From assembly GCA_963702565.1 (NCBI GenBank), contig CAVPDE010000024.1, forward strand, positions 248,001 through 312,000: a stretch of DNA of 64,000 nt, written 5' to 3'. The position numbers and the translations under genes are program-made. The notes beneath the pieces were generated by a model. That model was not told where the DNA came from and made no database searches. It saw nothing but the letters and a program-made list of their open reading frames with translations. Position 1 is the stretch's first letter. Every line of letters begins with the position of its first letter. Source of the DNA: CAVPDE01 sp963702565 (GTDB taxonomy: Bacteria; Desulfobacterota; DSM-4660; Desulfatiglandales; HGW-15). Of the stretch, positions 8,977-17,345 are shown piece by piece.

Positions 8977-10060
8977 ACAACACCAAACAGGTCAAGTGGT
9001 TCAGACAGCAGCCCAATTTGCCTCCCGGCACATTGCCCCTGCCGCGATGGAGGCTGACCACGCTGACCCACGCTTTCCCGAAGAGGTTTTTGTCAGCGGC
9101 CTTGAAGCGGGCTTTGACCGCTTCATCCTGCCGGAGGCTAGCGGAGGGCACGGATTCCGGCCGGCGGACCTCTGCGCATTGGTCAAGACCCTGGCTGAGT
9201 CCTGCGCTGGCCACGCCATGGTGTTCGGCGTTCACGCAGCCGCACTCAAGGCGCTTTCCGAAGCGGCTACACCAACTCCCGGGCCGCTCGTGGAAGAGGT
9301 CCTTGCCAGCGCACAGCCGCTTGCTGCCGCAATCCCTGAACCGACTTTCACGAACGATTTTGAAGCAACCCTCACAGCGACCCATGGAGAAGTGTTTCAG
9401 CTCTCAGGGCAAGGAGGTTTAGCGGTGAACGGAGCGACCTCCGGCTGGTTCATTCTCTTTGCGAAGACCGCCCACGGCACGCCGCTGGCATCCCTCTCCA
9501 GGGCGAACCCTAGAACCCTTGTTCCTGGAGCGCCTGAGCCTACTCTTGGTCTGAGGGCCATGCCCGTTTGCGAGTTGAACGTTGAAAATCACGAGGTGCC
9601 GGAGGCGAAGGTCATCGCACAGGGGAATGGCGCTCTGTCGTTTTACCGGGCGCTTCTTTCCAACCTTTCCCTTGTCACCGCCTCAGCCTCATGCGGGCTC
9701 ATGACCAGCGTTTTGAAAAAAGCATTGAAGTACGCAGGCGAACGGTACCAGGGCGGCAAGGTGATCATTGACCACTCCCACATCCGTAACATCTTGGGCA
9801 GGATGAGGGCGGACGCCGTAACGTGCTGGGGAGCTGTCTCCCACCTCGCCGGACAGGAGACGGACCTCGTTGCCGCGTTAGGGACCAAGGTATCGGTAAC
9901 TGAATCGGCAGTCAAAGTTTGCACCGACGCCGTCCAGATTCTCGGCGGCTACGGATACATGAGGGACTATGGTCTGGAAAAGGCCATGAGGGATGCAGCT
10001 GTGCTGTCCCTGCTTCCCTTGTCCAACGCCAGGGCGGAATTGCTGATCACAGCATTGTAG
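8966..10060 (+). CDS. acyl-CoA dehydrogenase family protein lacking the YEG motif
   Basis: 364 residues from a GTG at 8966 that overlaps the preceding stop by 11 bases; an ATG at 8900 would give 22 more residues but lies deep inside the upstream gene. Contains the N-terminal helical domain (FILPEASGGHGF), the middle beta domain and the C-terminal helical domain ending in QILGGYGYMRDYGLEKAMRDA. After this point a normal member has the IYEGT catalytic segment, but here the protein runs VLSLLPLSNARAEL and stops. It may therefore be a non-catalytic or half-site partner of the upstream enzyme. Confidence 0.8.
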   Translation: MNTEQHQTGQVVQTAAQFASRHIAPAAMEADHADPRFPEEVFVSGLEAGFDRFILPEASGGHGFRPADLCALVKTLAESCAGHAMVFGVHAAALKALSEAATPTPGPLVEEVLASAQPLAAAIPEPTFTNDFEATLTATHGEVFQLSGQGGLAVNGATSGWFILFAKTAHGTPLASLSRANPRTLVPGAPEPTLGLRAMPVCELNVENHEVPEAKVIAQGNGALSFYRALLSNLSLVTASASCGLMTSVLKKALKYAGERYQGGKVIIDHSHIRNILGRMRADAVTCWGAVSHLAGQETDLVAALGTKVSVTESAVKVCTDAVQILGGYGYMRDYGLEKAMRDAAVLSLLPLSNARAELLITAL

Positions 10061-10089
10061 AAGGAAAGGCTAGCGTGAGGAGGTAAGAA

Positions 10090-10857
10090 ATGAGAGGAGA
10101 GCTATTCAAGGGCATCAAACAGTGGGAATTCGAGCAGGCGGGCAGGATGTTCAAGTTGCCTGTCTTTTATTACGACAACACTTCCATCACAGCGATCTAT
10201 ACGGCTTCAACCGACAAAGTGAAGAAGCTCCTTCCCCACCCTGCAATGAATCCCATAGAAATGTTACCGGGAAAAAGCATGGTCGCGTTCACGGCCTTTG
10301 AGTACCGCAAGACAGACATAGACCCTTACAACGAGTTCAGCATCGCCTTCCTGATCACCTTTGACAAACCCCAGATGCCAGGGCTCACGGCTCTTTGGCA
10401 GCTGGCACGGCGTTGTTTCACCGCCTATGTCTGGAAATTGCCGGTCACCACGGAAATTGCGAGATTCGGCGGAGTCGAACTCTACGGCTATCCGAAATTC
10501 CTGGCAGACATCACTTTTGAAAGAGGCAGGGAATGGATTGAGTGCCGGCTCTCTGAAAAGGGAGAAAAGATTCTGACCCTCAAGGGGAAGATTCTCCCCA
10601 CCACGAGAGGGAAAATCACAAGGTTCGTCACCACATCGATTGCCGACGAAATCCCTGTCAAAGCCAACGTGGTCGTGGACCCGCTAGAATTTGCCCAAAG
10701 CAGGGACCCTCAATCCGCAATCCTGGAACTCGGAGAGAATCACCCGATTGCTCAAGCCTTGCGGGAGATCGGGTTGAGTTCAAATCCAATCGTGTATCAG
10801 TTCAGCCCTGTCACCGAGGCGGTCCTCTTTGCCGGAAGGAACCTGATGGACCACTAA
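10090..10857 (+). CDS. acetoacetate decarboxylase family protein
   Basis: 255 residues, the family's usual size, with a strong AGGAGGT site before the ATG. The conserved segment ELYGYPKFLADI holds the lysine that forms the Schiff base in acetoacetate decarboxylase, and the surrounding AVTTEIA-like KLPVTTEIARFGG matches. Many family members near acyl-CoA genes are not true acetoacetate decarboxylases, so the substrate is open. It follows the second acyl-CoA dehydrogenase by about 30 bases and is probably in the same operon. Confidence 0.75.
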   Translation: MRGELFKGIKQWEFEQAGRMFKLPVFYYDNTSITAIYTASTDKVKKLLPHPAMNPIEMLPGKSMVAFTAFEYRKTDIDPYNEFSIAFLITFDKPQMPGLTALWQLARRCFTAYVWKLPVTTEIARFGGVELYGYPKFLADITFERGREWIECRLSEKGEKILTLKGKILPTTRGKITRFVTTSIADEIPVKANVVVDPLEFAQSRDPQSAILELGENHPIAQALREIGLSSNPIVYQFSPVTEAVLFAGRNLMDH

Positions 10858-11183
10858 GAGGACGGGGCGCGGTACACGGTTCAAGGTACACGGAAGGCAA
10901 CAAAAGGCGCAGTGGGGACACAGGAAGAAGTGCCTAAAGTCGAAAAGAAGACAGAATGCAGAAGACAGGAGACAGAAGTGGAAAGCGGGAATACTGGAAT
11001 GATCGAAAGGTGGAATCGTTGACACCGTTCAAATCGTTCAAAGCGAACAAGCATGCGGAAGAAGGATGCTGGATGCTCGATGGCTTGACTTCTGCCGAGC
11101 GGGCTCCTAGACTTTACACCAAAGCGCCCACATCGGGCTAAGCACAAAGGCAGGCTGAATTCAACCGCCAGGAGGTGACCCCT
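10858..11183. other. non-coding spacer with degenerate repeat units
   Basis: About 325 bases without a credible gene. It contains short degenerate units such as GGAATACTGGAATGATCG that look like decayed family A octamers. A ribosome-binding site GGAGGTG at its end serves the next gene. No strong promoter or terminator is seen. Confidence 0.5.
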
Positions 11184-12053
11184 ATGCGTTGGACGAGCGG
11201 CCGCAGAAGCGAGAACGTCGAAGATCGCCGCGGATTTCACGTGTCGCGGCGGGCTGCAGGGGGAGGCATCGGCACGATCGTGCTGGTGCTGGTGGCCCTT
11301 TATTTCGGGGTCGATCCCTCTGTCATCTTAGACCAAACCCAAATGAGCGTCCCTGGAGCCGGCACCTCCACCCAATCCGCACCCTATTCCGCTTCACCGG
11401 AGGAAAAACGGCTGGCCGAATTCGTTTCCGTGGTGCTCGCCGACACCGAGGACACTTGGCATGCGCTCTTTCGCAGCATGGGCAAAACCTACGAAGAGCC
11501 CAGGCTGGTGCTTTTTTCCGGCGCCGTTGAATCAGCCTGCGGCTTCGCATCGGCTGCGGTCGGCCCCTTCTACTGCCCGGCGGACCAGAAAGTGTATATC
11601 GACCTCAGCTTCTACAGCGATCTCAAGAGCAGGTTCGGTGCGCCGGGGGATTTCGCGCAGGCCTATGTCATCTCCCACGAGGTGGGGCATCACGTTCAGA
11701 ACTTGTTGGGAATTGCCGAAAAGGTCCATTCACTTCGCGGCCGGGTGAGCGAAAAAGAGGCCAACAAGCTATCTGTCATGATGGAACTCCAGGCGGATTG
11801 TTTGTCCGGCGTCTGGGCCCACCATGCGGACAAGGCCCGCAAGATCCTCGAACAGGGCGATGTCGAGGAAGCTCTCAATGCGGCGAGCGCTATCGGCGAC
11901 GACCGGCTCCAACGGAAGGCACGGGGGTACGTGACACCGGACTCCTTCACCCACGGAAGCTCAGCTCAGCGTATGCACTGGTTCAAGCGGGGGCTGGAAA
12001 CCGGCAGCATAGGTCAGTGCAACACGTTCCAGACGGCGGACCGGGGGAACTGA
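11184..12053 (+). CDS. neutral zinc metallopeptidase (YpfJ family)
   Basis: 289 residues from the ATG at 11184, chosen because GGAGGTG sits 6 bases upstream; a GTG 9 bases earlier overlaps that site. One N-terminal membrane segment (GGIGTIVLVLVALYFGV) is followed by a periplasmic domain. The zinc site is HEVGHHVQN (HExxH plus the extra His), and the downstream ELQADCLSGVWAHHA provides the third ligand region typical of the family. The C-terminal HGSSAQRMHWFKRGL is also a family signature. Role unknown; membrane-anchored protease by homology. Confidence 0.88.
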   Translation: MRWTSGRRSENVEDRRGFHVSRRAAGGGIGTIVLVLVALYFGVDPSVILDQTQMSVPGAGTSTQSAPYSASPEEKRLAEFVSVVLADTEDTWHALFRSMGKTYEEPRLVLFSGAVESACGFASAAVGPFYCPADQKVYIDLSFYSDLKSRFGAPGDFAQAYVISHEVGHHVQNLLGIAEKVHSLRGRVSEKEANKLSVMMELQADCLSGVWAHHADKARKILEQGDVEEALNAASAIGDDRLQRKARGYVTPDSFTHGSSAQRMHWFKRGLETGSIGQCNTFQTADRGN

Positions 12054-12133
12054 AGTGAATACAGGAATGATGGAAGAATGGGGAACGTAAGCTACTTGCC
12101 CCTCTCAGCTGGATGGTCCACCTCCTCACAGCC

Positions 12134-12483
12134 TCACGCCAGGTAGGGATAGAACACATCATAGATAAGCAGATCCTCTTCGATGTCATGGGGATGATGC
12201 ATGACACCCTTCGGGATTCTGAAGAAAGAGCCCGGGACCATGGGCAAGTCGCCCAGTCCGTCGATCCACAGGGTCGCTTTTCCTTTGATCACAAAAAGGA
12301 TGTCGTCGGAATTCTTGTGCACGTGTTTTCAATGCGCGAGCCTTTCGGGGAACGCACGAGGAAACACGTGAGGTCTGTTTTGTCCTCCTTGTGGGACAGG
12401 AAGTAGCCGACCTTCACATCCTTGAGCTGCGGATGGGGTTCCCACTGGACTTCGTTCGGTTGAACTGCCTTCGCTTTTTCCAT
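12134..12483 (-). pseudogene. cupin-domain protein with a one-base frameshift
   Basis: Two reading frames together encode one cupin. The first frame (from the ATG at 12483) gives DLTCFLVRSPKGSRIEN, then goes out of frame near 12325-12328; the second frame resumes with VHKNSDDILFVIKG and ends at 12134. Adding one A to the run GAAAAC restores GSRIEKHVHKNSDD, i.e. the first cupin motif with its H-x-H metal ligands; the second motif PGSFFRIPKGVMHHPHD follows. The site is a four-base homopolymer, so a sequencing error is as likely as real decay. If intact it would be a small single-domain cupin of about 115 residues. Confidence 0.75.
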
Positions 12484-12591
12484 GACTCTCCCTCCTGGTT
12501 CTCAGTGAAACTCTCTTCTAAGGACGGCCCGCTGAAGCGACAAGTCCCCGGTCGTGGGTTATTTGCAGGCTCAGAAGAGCCAAGGCCTACG

Positions 12592-12954
12592 CTAAGGCTT
12601 CTTTGGAAACGCTTCCTTCAAAGCCTCAACAACCAGATCGCTCGCAGGTCCATTCCATTTCTCCGGGTGAGCTTTCAGGTACTTGGCGACTATGGAAAGC
12701 ATCTGCTGTATAGTGACCTTTCCCTTGTCACCGTACAAACTGGTGGTTGCATCATGTACTCCAAGGATATAGCCGCCATAATGCCGAACCTCCATATAGT
12801 TCGTGTTAGGGTCCTTAGCTTCTGCCTTCTCGTACTCTTTCATAAGCTTGGCGAGGTCGTTCCCGTCATGGAAATATTGCTGCGCCTCGACAGTCGAAGC
12901 TAAAAAAAACACAGCCAACAGGATACCCACAAAGTGAAGCGTTCTAGTTCTCAT
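12592..12954 (-). CDS. secreted Rap1a/Tai-like protein
   Basis: 120 residues with a clear Sec signal peptide (hydrophobic run FVGILLAVFFLA, cleavage near VEA-QQ). The mature part has YGGYILGVHDA, then IQQMLSIVAKYLKAHPEKWN and LVVEALKEAFP, the pattern of the Rap1a/Tai domain. That domain includes immunity proteins of Serratia type VI effectors, but most homologues occur away from T6SS genes, and no effector gene is seen here. The next upstream gene on this strand is a small unknown protein 18 bases away. Confidence 0.7.
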   Translation of the reverse strand: MRTRTLHFVGILLAVFFLASTVEAQQYFHDGNDLAKLMKEYEKAEAKDPNTNYMEVRHYGGYILGVHDATTSLYGDKGKVTIQQMLSIVAKYLKAHPEKWNGPASDLVVEALKEAFPKKP

Positions 12955-12972
12955 GATTGATCTCCTTCTTGA

Positions 12973-13302
12973 TTAGTGTGTTGTGTCATTGTGCGGAAAT
13001 GGTGGTTGCCATGAAGATCTCCTCCCCACTCCCGTTAAGTTCTGCGATGCCTTCCCAGCGTTTGTCAGGTGCTCATCGTACAGATGCTTAATCGGCTCAA
13101 GAATCTGCTTCACCTGTTCGGGTGCGTCTTCGTACATCCCGACACCGATGTGAACAGCCTCCATAATGAGTTTCCATAACTCCTGTGCGTCCCCAGGCGT
13201 GAACTTTTCCGGAAAGTGCTTCAGCACCCAAAGGCGGTCATTCCCTCCTTTCATTAAACTCTCAAGCTCCTCTGTGGATCTAACCGTGTTTGGATGGGTC
13301 AT
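12973..13302 (-). CDS. small hypothetical protein
   Basis: 109 residues, soluble, with no signal peptide or membrane segment. Not recognised. The sequence is rich in helix-forming residues (TEELESLMKGGNDRLWVLKHF, cut here at 20: EELESLMKGGNDRLW) and ends with a low-complexity tail. It lies between the Rap1a/Tai-like gene and another small gene on the same strand with short gaps, so the three are probably co-transcribed from the promoter at about 13700. Confidence 0.55.
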   Translation of the reverse strand: MTHPNTVRSTEELESLMKGGNDRLWVLKHFPEKFTPGDAQELWKLIMEAVHIGVGMYEDAPEQVKQILEPIKHLYDEHLTNAGKASQNLTGVGRRSSWQPPFPHNDTTH

Positions 13303-13338
13303 GGAACGCCTCTCTCCGCCAAACCCTTACCATGACCT

Positions 13339-13539
13339 TCAAAGCCTTTTTTCCACATGTAGAGCCGCAACGTACATATAGAAAAGTCTAAGTTCATTCT
13401 GGAACTGACCGCTGTCCCGCATCAAAACAACCCCGCCCAGGAGCCTTTCCAGCCTGCTCTTTTCTCTGCCATGCAAAACGTGAAGAACCTGCTTTGCAAC
13501 CTTAGTCTTGCTCTCTCTGCGCTTTTTTGCTTTCTCCAA
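13339..13539 (-). CDS. small hypothetical protein with TTG start
   Basis: 66 residues, very basic N-terminus (EKAKKRRESKTKVAK). An ATG further upstream at 13620 would place the start inside a terminator-like hairpin; the TTG at 13539 is preceded by a perfect AAGGAGG 5 bases away and is preferred. Not recognised. First gene after the structured leader at 13552-13687. Confidence 0.5.
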   Translation of the reverse strand: MEKAKKRRESKTKVAKQVLHVLHGREKSRLERLLGGVVLMRDSGQFQNELRLFYMYVAALHVEKRL

Positions 13540-13551
13540 GGTATCCTCCTT

Positions 13552-13629
13552 AAAAACAAAATCCCGAAGGTGTTGTCTAGGCTCTAAACAAGCCCCCCGG
13601 TCCATACGAAGTCGGGACACCTTCGGGAT
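13552..13629 (-). terminator. terminator-like hairpin directly before a ribosome-binding site
   Basis: On the minus strand the arms ATCCCGAAGGTGT and ACACCTTCGGGAT (13 pairs) enclose about 40 bases and are followed by TTTTGTTTTT, then at once by AAGGAGG and the TTG start at 13539. It could end transcription from the upstream GGDEF gene, act as an attenuator for the small-gene operon, or be a dispersed palindromic repeat. Confidence 0.6.
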
Positions 13630-13693
13630 GACGGTTTTTGGACTAAAACGCTCGTTAACGTAGAGACTTACCGTTCAGAATTTAGGCGCTTTG

Positions 13694-13721
13694 AGGATAC
13701 CATTTTTCAATTCCAAGTCAA
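13694..13721 (-). promoter_or_regulatory. candidate promoter of the small-gene operon
   Basis: Minus strand: TTGACT (13721-13716), 16-base spacer, TATCCT (13699-13694). It would place the transcript start near 13687 and give a leader of about 150 bases that contains the terminator-like hairpin. Confidence 0.45.
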
Positions 13722-13851
13722 TCCTTATCTTCGGGCAAAAGAAGATCCATTCGCCGCTTGAACCTTTCCGAACCTCTGGAGGTCTTTCTCAAGCATCTAT
13801 CAGAAAGAGCACCTCATGGACGTCCCTTTTCTTTCGATCCTTTGTGCATTC

Positions 13852-15393
13852 TCAGGCGTGGGCAGTGGGCCGATACCCGTCAGAGATTTGTCTTTTATCG
13901 CTGTTAAACGTGAACACGACATTCTTGCCTTTTCCCTTACCCATGTAGAGAGCCTTATCTGCCCTGTCCAGAAGGGCATTCCAATCACGGATGCCGCTGT
14001 CCGGGGCCGAGGCAATCCCGATGCTGCAAGTGATGTTAAAGGTTCTCCCGTCCCGTTCAAAAGACGTTTTCTCAACTGACCTTCGCAACTTCTCCGCCAC
14101 TTCTGCGGCCTTCGAGTTTTCTGTTTCCGGAAGGAGGACGGCTATTTCGTCACCACCATACCGCGCAGCCATGTCTGAGCTTCTGAGACACCCCCTGATG
14201 AGGGAGGCTATTTTCACCAGAACGGCATCACCGCAGATGTGACCGTAGATGTCATTCACCTCTTTGAAATTGTCGATATCAAAAAGAAGTACTGAGAGGC
14301 TTCGTTTGTATCGAATAGCTCTCAGAAACTCCGCCTCAAGAGCTCTGACGAGATAACGATGATTAAAGAGACCTGTGAGGTCATCTGTCAAAGACAGCCT
14401 GCTCAGCTTGGCATTTGCCTCTGCCAACTCTGCTGTCCTTTCCAGAACTTTAACTTCCAACTCATCCCGGGATTTTCTCAGTTCTTCCTCGGACTGCTTC
14501 GATTTCTCATGAAGCAAGGCGTTTTCGATTGCAACGGCGGCCGGATTGCTGATGCTCGTCACGAACAGGAGGTCCTCATTCCTAAACCCTTGGGGGGAAT
14601 GATCGGAATACACATAAATGACACCTCGTATGCCGCCCTTTGTAACAAGCGGGACACACATAGCGGAAACCATTCGACTGCGCGCGACGTTACCTGCAGG
14701 CTTCGCATCCCGATCACTGGAAGTGTCGGTGATCATAACCGCTCTTGATTGCTCAATCGCCTTACTCACGATGGACCGGCATATGGACAACCCCCTGTTC
14801 CTGCGGCTGTCCCGTATCTTCGAGGCAACAGGGCTCAGCCTGCCGGAGCGTTCGTCTCGCAACAGGATCGCCCCGGCTTCCAGCTTCTTGAAATGAAGAA
14901 AGAGTGAATCGAGAATCTTCTCGCAGACATCCTTTATGTCCAGGGACTGTACCAACAGTCTCGAAATCTCGAAGACCTGCTGAAGCCTTCTGCGATTGGT
15001 CATCAGGGTGTCGTTCAGCATGGTTTTTCCATCGAGCCCTGTGGCCGATCCCACGACATTAATGAAGGAGTGCGAGGAGCTGAACGCAGGAGGAAGAGCC
15101 TTTCCCATGCTCACCAGCACATTGCCGATTGAGACTGGAACCCCGCTCTCTATCGCGATCTTTTTGCCGCTGGCGATGAAGCCCCCATTGATCCATGTCC
15201 CATTCTGACTTCTGAGGTCTTCGATGGAATATCCGGTTCGAGCTTTGAAGATCCTGGCGTGTCTCTTCGAAACAGAGGGCTCATCGATCTGAATATCATT
15301 GCTGGGGCCCCTGCCAACCGATGCCGAGTCCCCTTTGATTTGCACTGAACGTCCCTTCACCGATCCGTCATAAATAAACACCTTGATAGTCAT
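13852..15393 (-). CDS. FHA-GAF-GGDEF diguanylate cyclase
   Basis: 513 residues, no membrane segment. Residues about 25-85 form an FHA domain (SVGRGPSNDIQI, SVSKRHARI, SQNGTWING) that binds phosphothreonine. Residues about 140-295 form a GAF sensor domain. A coiled-coil linker (ELRKSRDELEVKVLERTAEL) leads to the GGDEF domain, whose active site reads ARYGGDEIAVLLPE; the final F of the signature is I, which is tolerated in active enzymes. An inhibitory I-site RSSD lies five residues before it, so product inhibition by c-di-GMP is expected. FHA input suggests control by a Ser/Thr kinase; one is encoded at 62098-63156, but a link is speculation. Confidence 0.88.
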   Translation of the reverse strand: MTIKVFIYDGSVKGRSVQIKGDSASVGRGPSNDIQIDEPSVSKRHARIFKARTGYSIEDLRSQNGTWINGGFIASGKKIAIESGVPVSIGNVLVSMGKALPPAFSSSHSFINVVGSATGLDGKTMLNDTLMTNRRRLQQVFEISRLLVQSLDIKDVCEKILDSLFLHFKKLEAGAILLRDERSGRLSPVASKIRDSRRNRGLSICRSIVSKAIEQSRAVMITDTSSDRDAKPAGNVARSRMVSAMCVPLVTKGGIRGVIYVYSDHSPQGFRNEDLLFVTSISNPAAVAIENALLHEKSKQSEEELRKSRDELEVKVLERTAELAEANAKLSRLSLTDDLTGLFNHRYLVRALEAEFLRAIRYKRSLSVLLFDIDNFKEVNDIYGHICGDAVLVKIASLIRGCLRSSDMAARYGGDEIAVLLPETENSKAAEVAEKLRRSVEKTSFERDGRTFNITCSIGIASAPDSGIRDWNALLDRADKALYMGKGKGKNVVFTFNSDKRQISDGYRPTAHA

Positions 15394-15530
15394 GTTATCC
15401 CCTATCCCATTGAACCTTCACGTCTCAGACCCATTAGAACTGATTATCCCAACACTCCTTTTTGTTGCCACCGATCAGGTCAAGCCGGCGCCAACCGCCT
15501 CCACCTGGATTCCTGCTTTGCGATCCCCTT

Positions 15531-15953
15531 TCATTTCTCCTCAGCCAACAGGATGTCGCTCAGGTCGTTGCCCTTCTCCGGCCCTTTTTCAATCCTTGCA
15601 AGGCCCCCAATCTGGTACACGACATCCAAGTCCACCGTGTACCTGTGTCTTTTCCCGTCACAAAAATGGATCTTGATGGAAGAGATGTCCAGGAAGTCGT
15701 TTCGGGCTTTCACTGAGGTCAGGATCTCTCCGGAAAGAGCTGGAACCAAATCACTCATTCCTTTCTCTCTCAGTGAACTTACGAGAAAACCACGAACAGA
15801 CTTGAGATCCGCGTTGACATCTCGAAGTCTTTCACGGACTGCTTCAGTGAACTTCTCTCTATTCTGGAGATTTCGATTGCTTTCCAGAAACGAGAGAATT
15901 TCTTCGTACGTCCCTCTGGACCTCAGCAAACAGTCCTTGTGCGGGGCAAGCAT
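15531..15953 (-). CDS. hypothetical protein
   Basis: 140 residues, soluble. The N-terminal half is helical and charged (YEEILSFLESNRNLQNREK), the C-terminal half strand-like (IHFCDGKRHRYTVDLDVVYQ). Not recognised. It sits 137 bases upstream of the GGDEF gene on the same strand and might share its transcript. An in-frame stop precedes the ATG closely, so the start is well bounded. Confidence 0.5.
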   Translation of the reverse strand: MLAPHKDCLLRSRGTYEEILSFLESNRNLQNREKFTEAVRERLRDVNADLKSVRGFLVSSLREKGMSDLVPALSGEILTSVKARNDFLDISSIKIHFCDGKRHRYTVDLDVVYQIGGLARIEKGPEKGNDLSDILLAEEK

Positions 15954-16640
15954 TGGCTTGTTTGATCATAGAGCGGACCTGCTTCATCTCAATGCAGCCC
16001 TCCATCTAAAAGGTTGCCTGAGGATCGCCCTCTTATTCCCTATCCATTGAGGAAGCAAATCACGTGCCCAAGGTCATTTTTCTCAATTTCCATGCCTCAT
16101 TCGAATCGATGAAGCCCTGCATCGATTCGTCTCCTTTTCAGAAAAGCGTCAAAAGGAAAATGGGCTGGCACGCAAAATAAAAGCGACATGGAAGCCCGAA
16201 GCCGCTCCACAGGCTCATGTGTGGGTCTAAAGGCGTCCACCTGATCTCTTGACGACTCAGCAAAGGAAGCAATTGCCTAAGACCCTATGCATCTCCAAAA
16301 TAGGCAATACCTCTTTGTCCAAAAACAGATCGTACCCGTTGCCTGTGCACTTTTTCCCGCCAACCGGCAAGAAAGTATACACGCGTGGGTTCGCTGGCTC
16401 TTAAAGAAGCACTGACTAAATGGCTGTGAATCAGAGGTTAGGTTTCTTTCCAAACATGCGAGTCTTCAGAGGGGTCCCACTCAGCGTCCGATGATTCAAC
16501 AGCAGCGGGGCTGTGATATGAACGGGAAGCTTTCGGCAGGCAATGCCCTATTTCCGACCCTGGGCGATGAGATCCATCACGGAAAGGAGCAGGAAAAGCT
16601 TATGCGATGCGGGGAATACAGCGGGGAATGACAATTCTAC
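15954..16640. other. non-coding stretch
   Basis: About 690 bases with no gene that I can support on either strand. Composition is slightly lower in GC than the neighbours. I looked for riboswitch cores (c-di-GMP, cobalamin) and found none convincing. The tRNA terminator hairpin follows it. Confidence 0.5.
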
Positions 16641-16688
16641 AAATAAACAAGGACTTAAACCATGCGGCCTAAGTCCTTGTTTTTATTG
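16641..16688 (-). terminator. bidirectional rho-independent terminator after the tRNA genes
   Basis: Perfect 12-pair stem AACAAGGACTTA / TAAGTCCTTGTT with a 12-base loop. It is followed by TTTATTT on the minus strand, the direction of the tRNAs, and by TTTTTATT on the plus strand, so it can work both ways. Confidence 0.85.
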
Positions 16689-16766
<78 letters not shown>

Positions 16767-16787
16767 GTGGAAACCTTCGGTTTCACT

Positions 16788-16884
16788 CTTGGCTAATAGC
16801 CATTGGCTTGTGGCTAATCAACACAAGAGGCAAACACTTCAGGTTCGTTCTTAGCCAAGAGCCACCGGCTATGAGCCACCGGTG
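16788..16884. repeat. short repeat family C (GGCTNNTAGCC units)
   Basis: Between the two tRNAs, repeated units read TTGGCTAATAGCCATTGGCT, GTGGCTAATC, TTAGCCAAGAGCC and CCGGCTATGAGCCACC, on both strands. They can pair with one another to form an extended hairpin. A small GC-rich hairpin AACGGCCTTCGGCCGTT follows at about 16886. Confidence 0.65.
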
Positions 16885-16905
16885 AACGGCCTTCGGCCGT
16901 TCCTG

Positions 16906-16980
16906 TGGTAGGCGGAACAGGATTTGAACCTGCGACCCCCGGCTTGTAAGGCCGATGCTCTCCCGCTGAGCTATCCGCCC
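16906..16980 (-). tRNA. tRNA-Val (TAC)
   Basis: Full cloverleaf on the minus strand: acceptor GGGCGGA pairs with TCCGCCT (one G-T), discriminator A, encoded CCA at 16908-16906. Anticodon loop CTTACAA gives TAC. D arm AGCTCAGCGGGAGAGC and T arm CAGGTTCAAATCCTG are standard. Confidence 0.95.
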
Positions 16981-17214
16981 AACCTGGAAACGTCTCATTA
17001 TCTACAGGTCCAATCCCTTGTCAAGCTTTTTGAATTCTTGCTAACTGTATTTAGGCTCAAGGGGCGTTTCACCCTCCCCCCGGATCAAGTCCGGGAGAAA
17101 CTCAACCCCCTCCTCCATCCTCCGTCCCGCCTTCAGCGTGACTACTGAGGACGGGCCTCAAGGTAGGAGAAGTGAAGGAAAGAAATTCCTTCAGGATGCT
17201 GGAAAGAACCCCTC

Positions 17215-17345
17215 CAACAGGTTGCTCAAAAACGCTTAGATACAAGGCGCCCGAAGTCCCGAGGAGTGAGGCGTACAGTTCAGTACGCCGCAACGACGAG
17301 CGGCGAGGGCAACGCAGTAGATGAGCGTTTTTCAGCAACCTGTTA
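17215..17345. repeat. MITE-like repeat D, copy 2, abutting the lon stop codon
   Basis: Terminal inverted repeats of about 26 bases with few mismatches: AACAGGTTGCTCAAAAACGC at the left and the complement of AACAGGTTGCTGAAAAACGC at the right. The right end supplies the TAA stop codon of lon (minus strand, 17345-17343). The shared body with copy 1 is in the same orientation. It could act as a terminator hairpin for the lon operon. Confidence 0.8.

Noticed and set aside
12592..13302. Type VI effector-immunity locus suggested by the Rap1a/Tai-like protein
   Set aside because: No effector, VgrG, Hcp or PAAR gene nearby; the domain is common in unrelated contexts.
16050..16640. c-di-GMP riboswitch in the long spacer after the GGDEF region
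   Set aside because: No GEMM core with its paired helices could be drawn on either strand.
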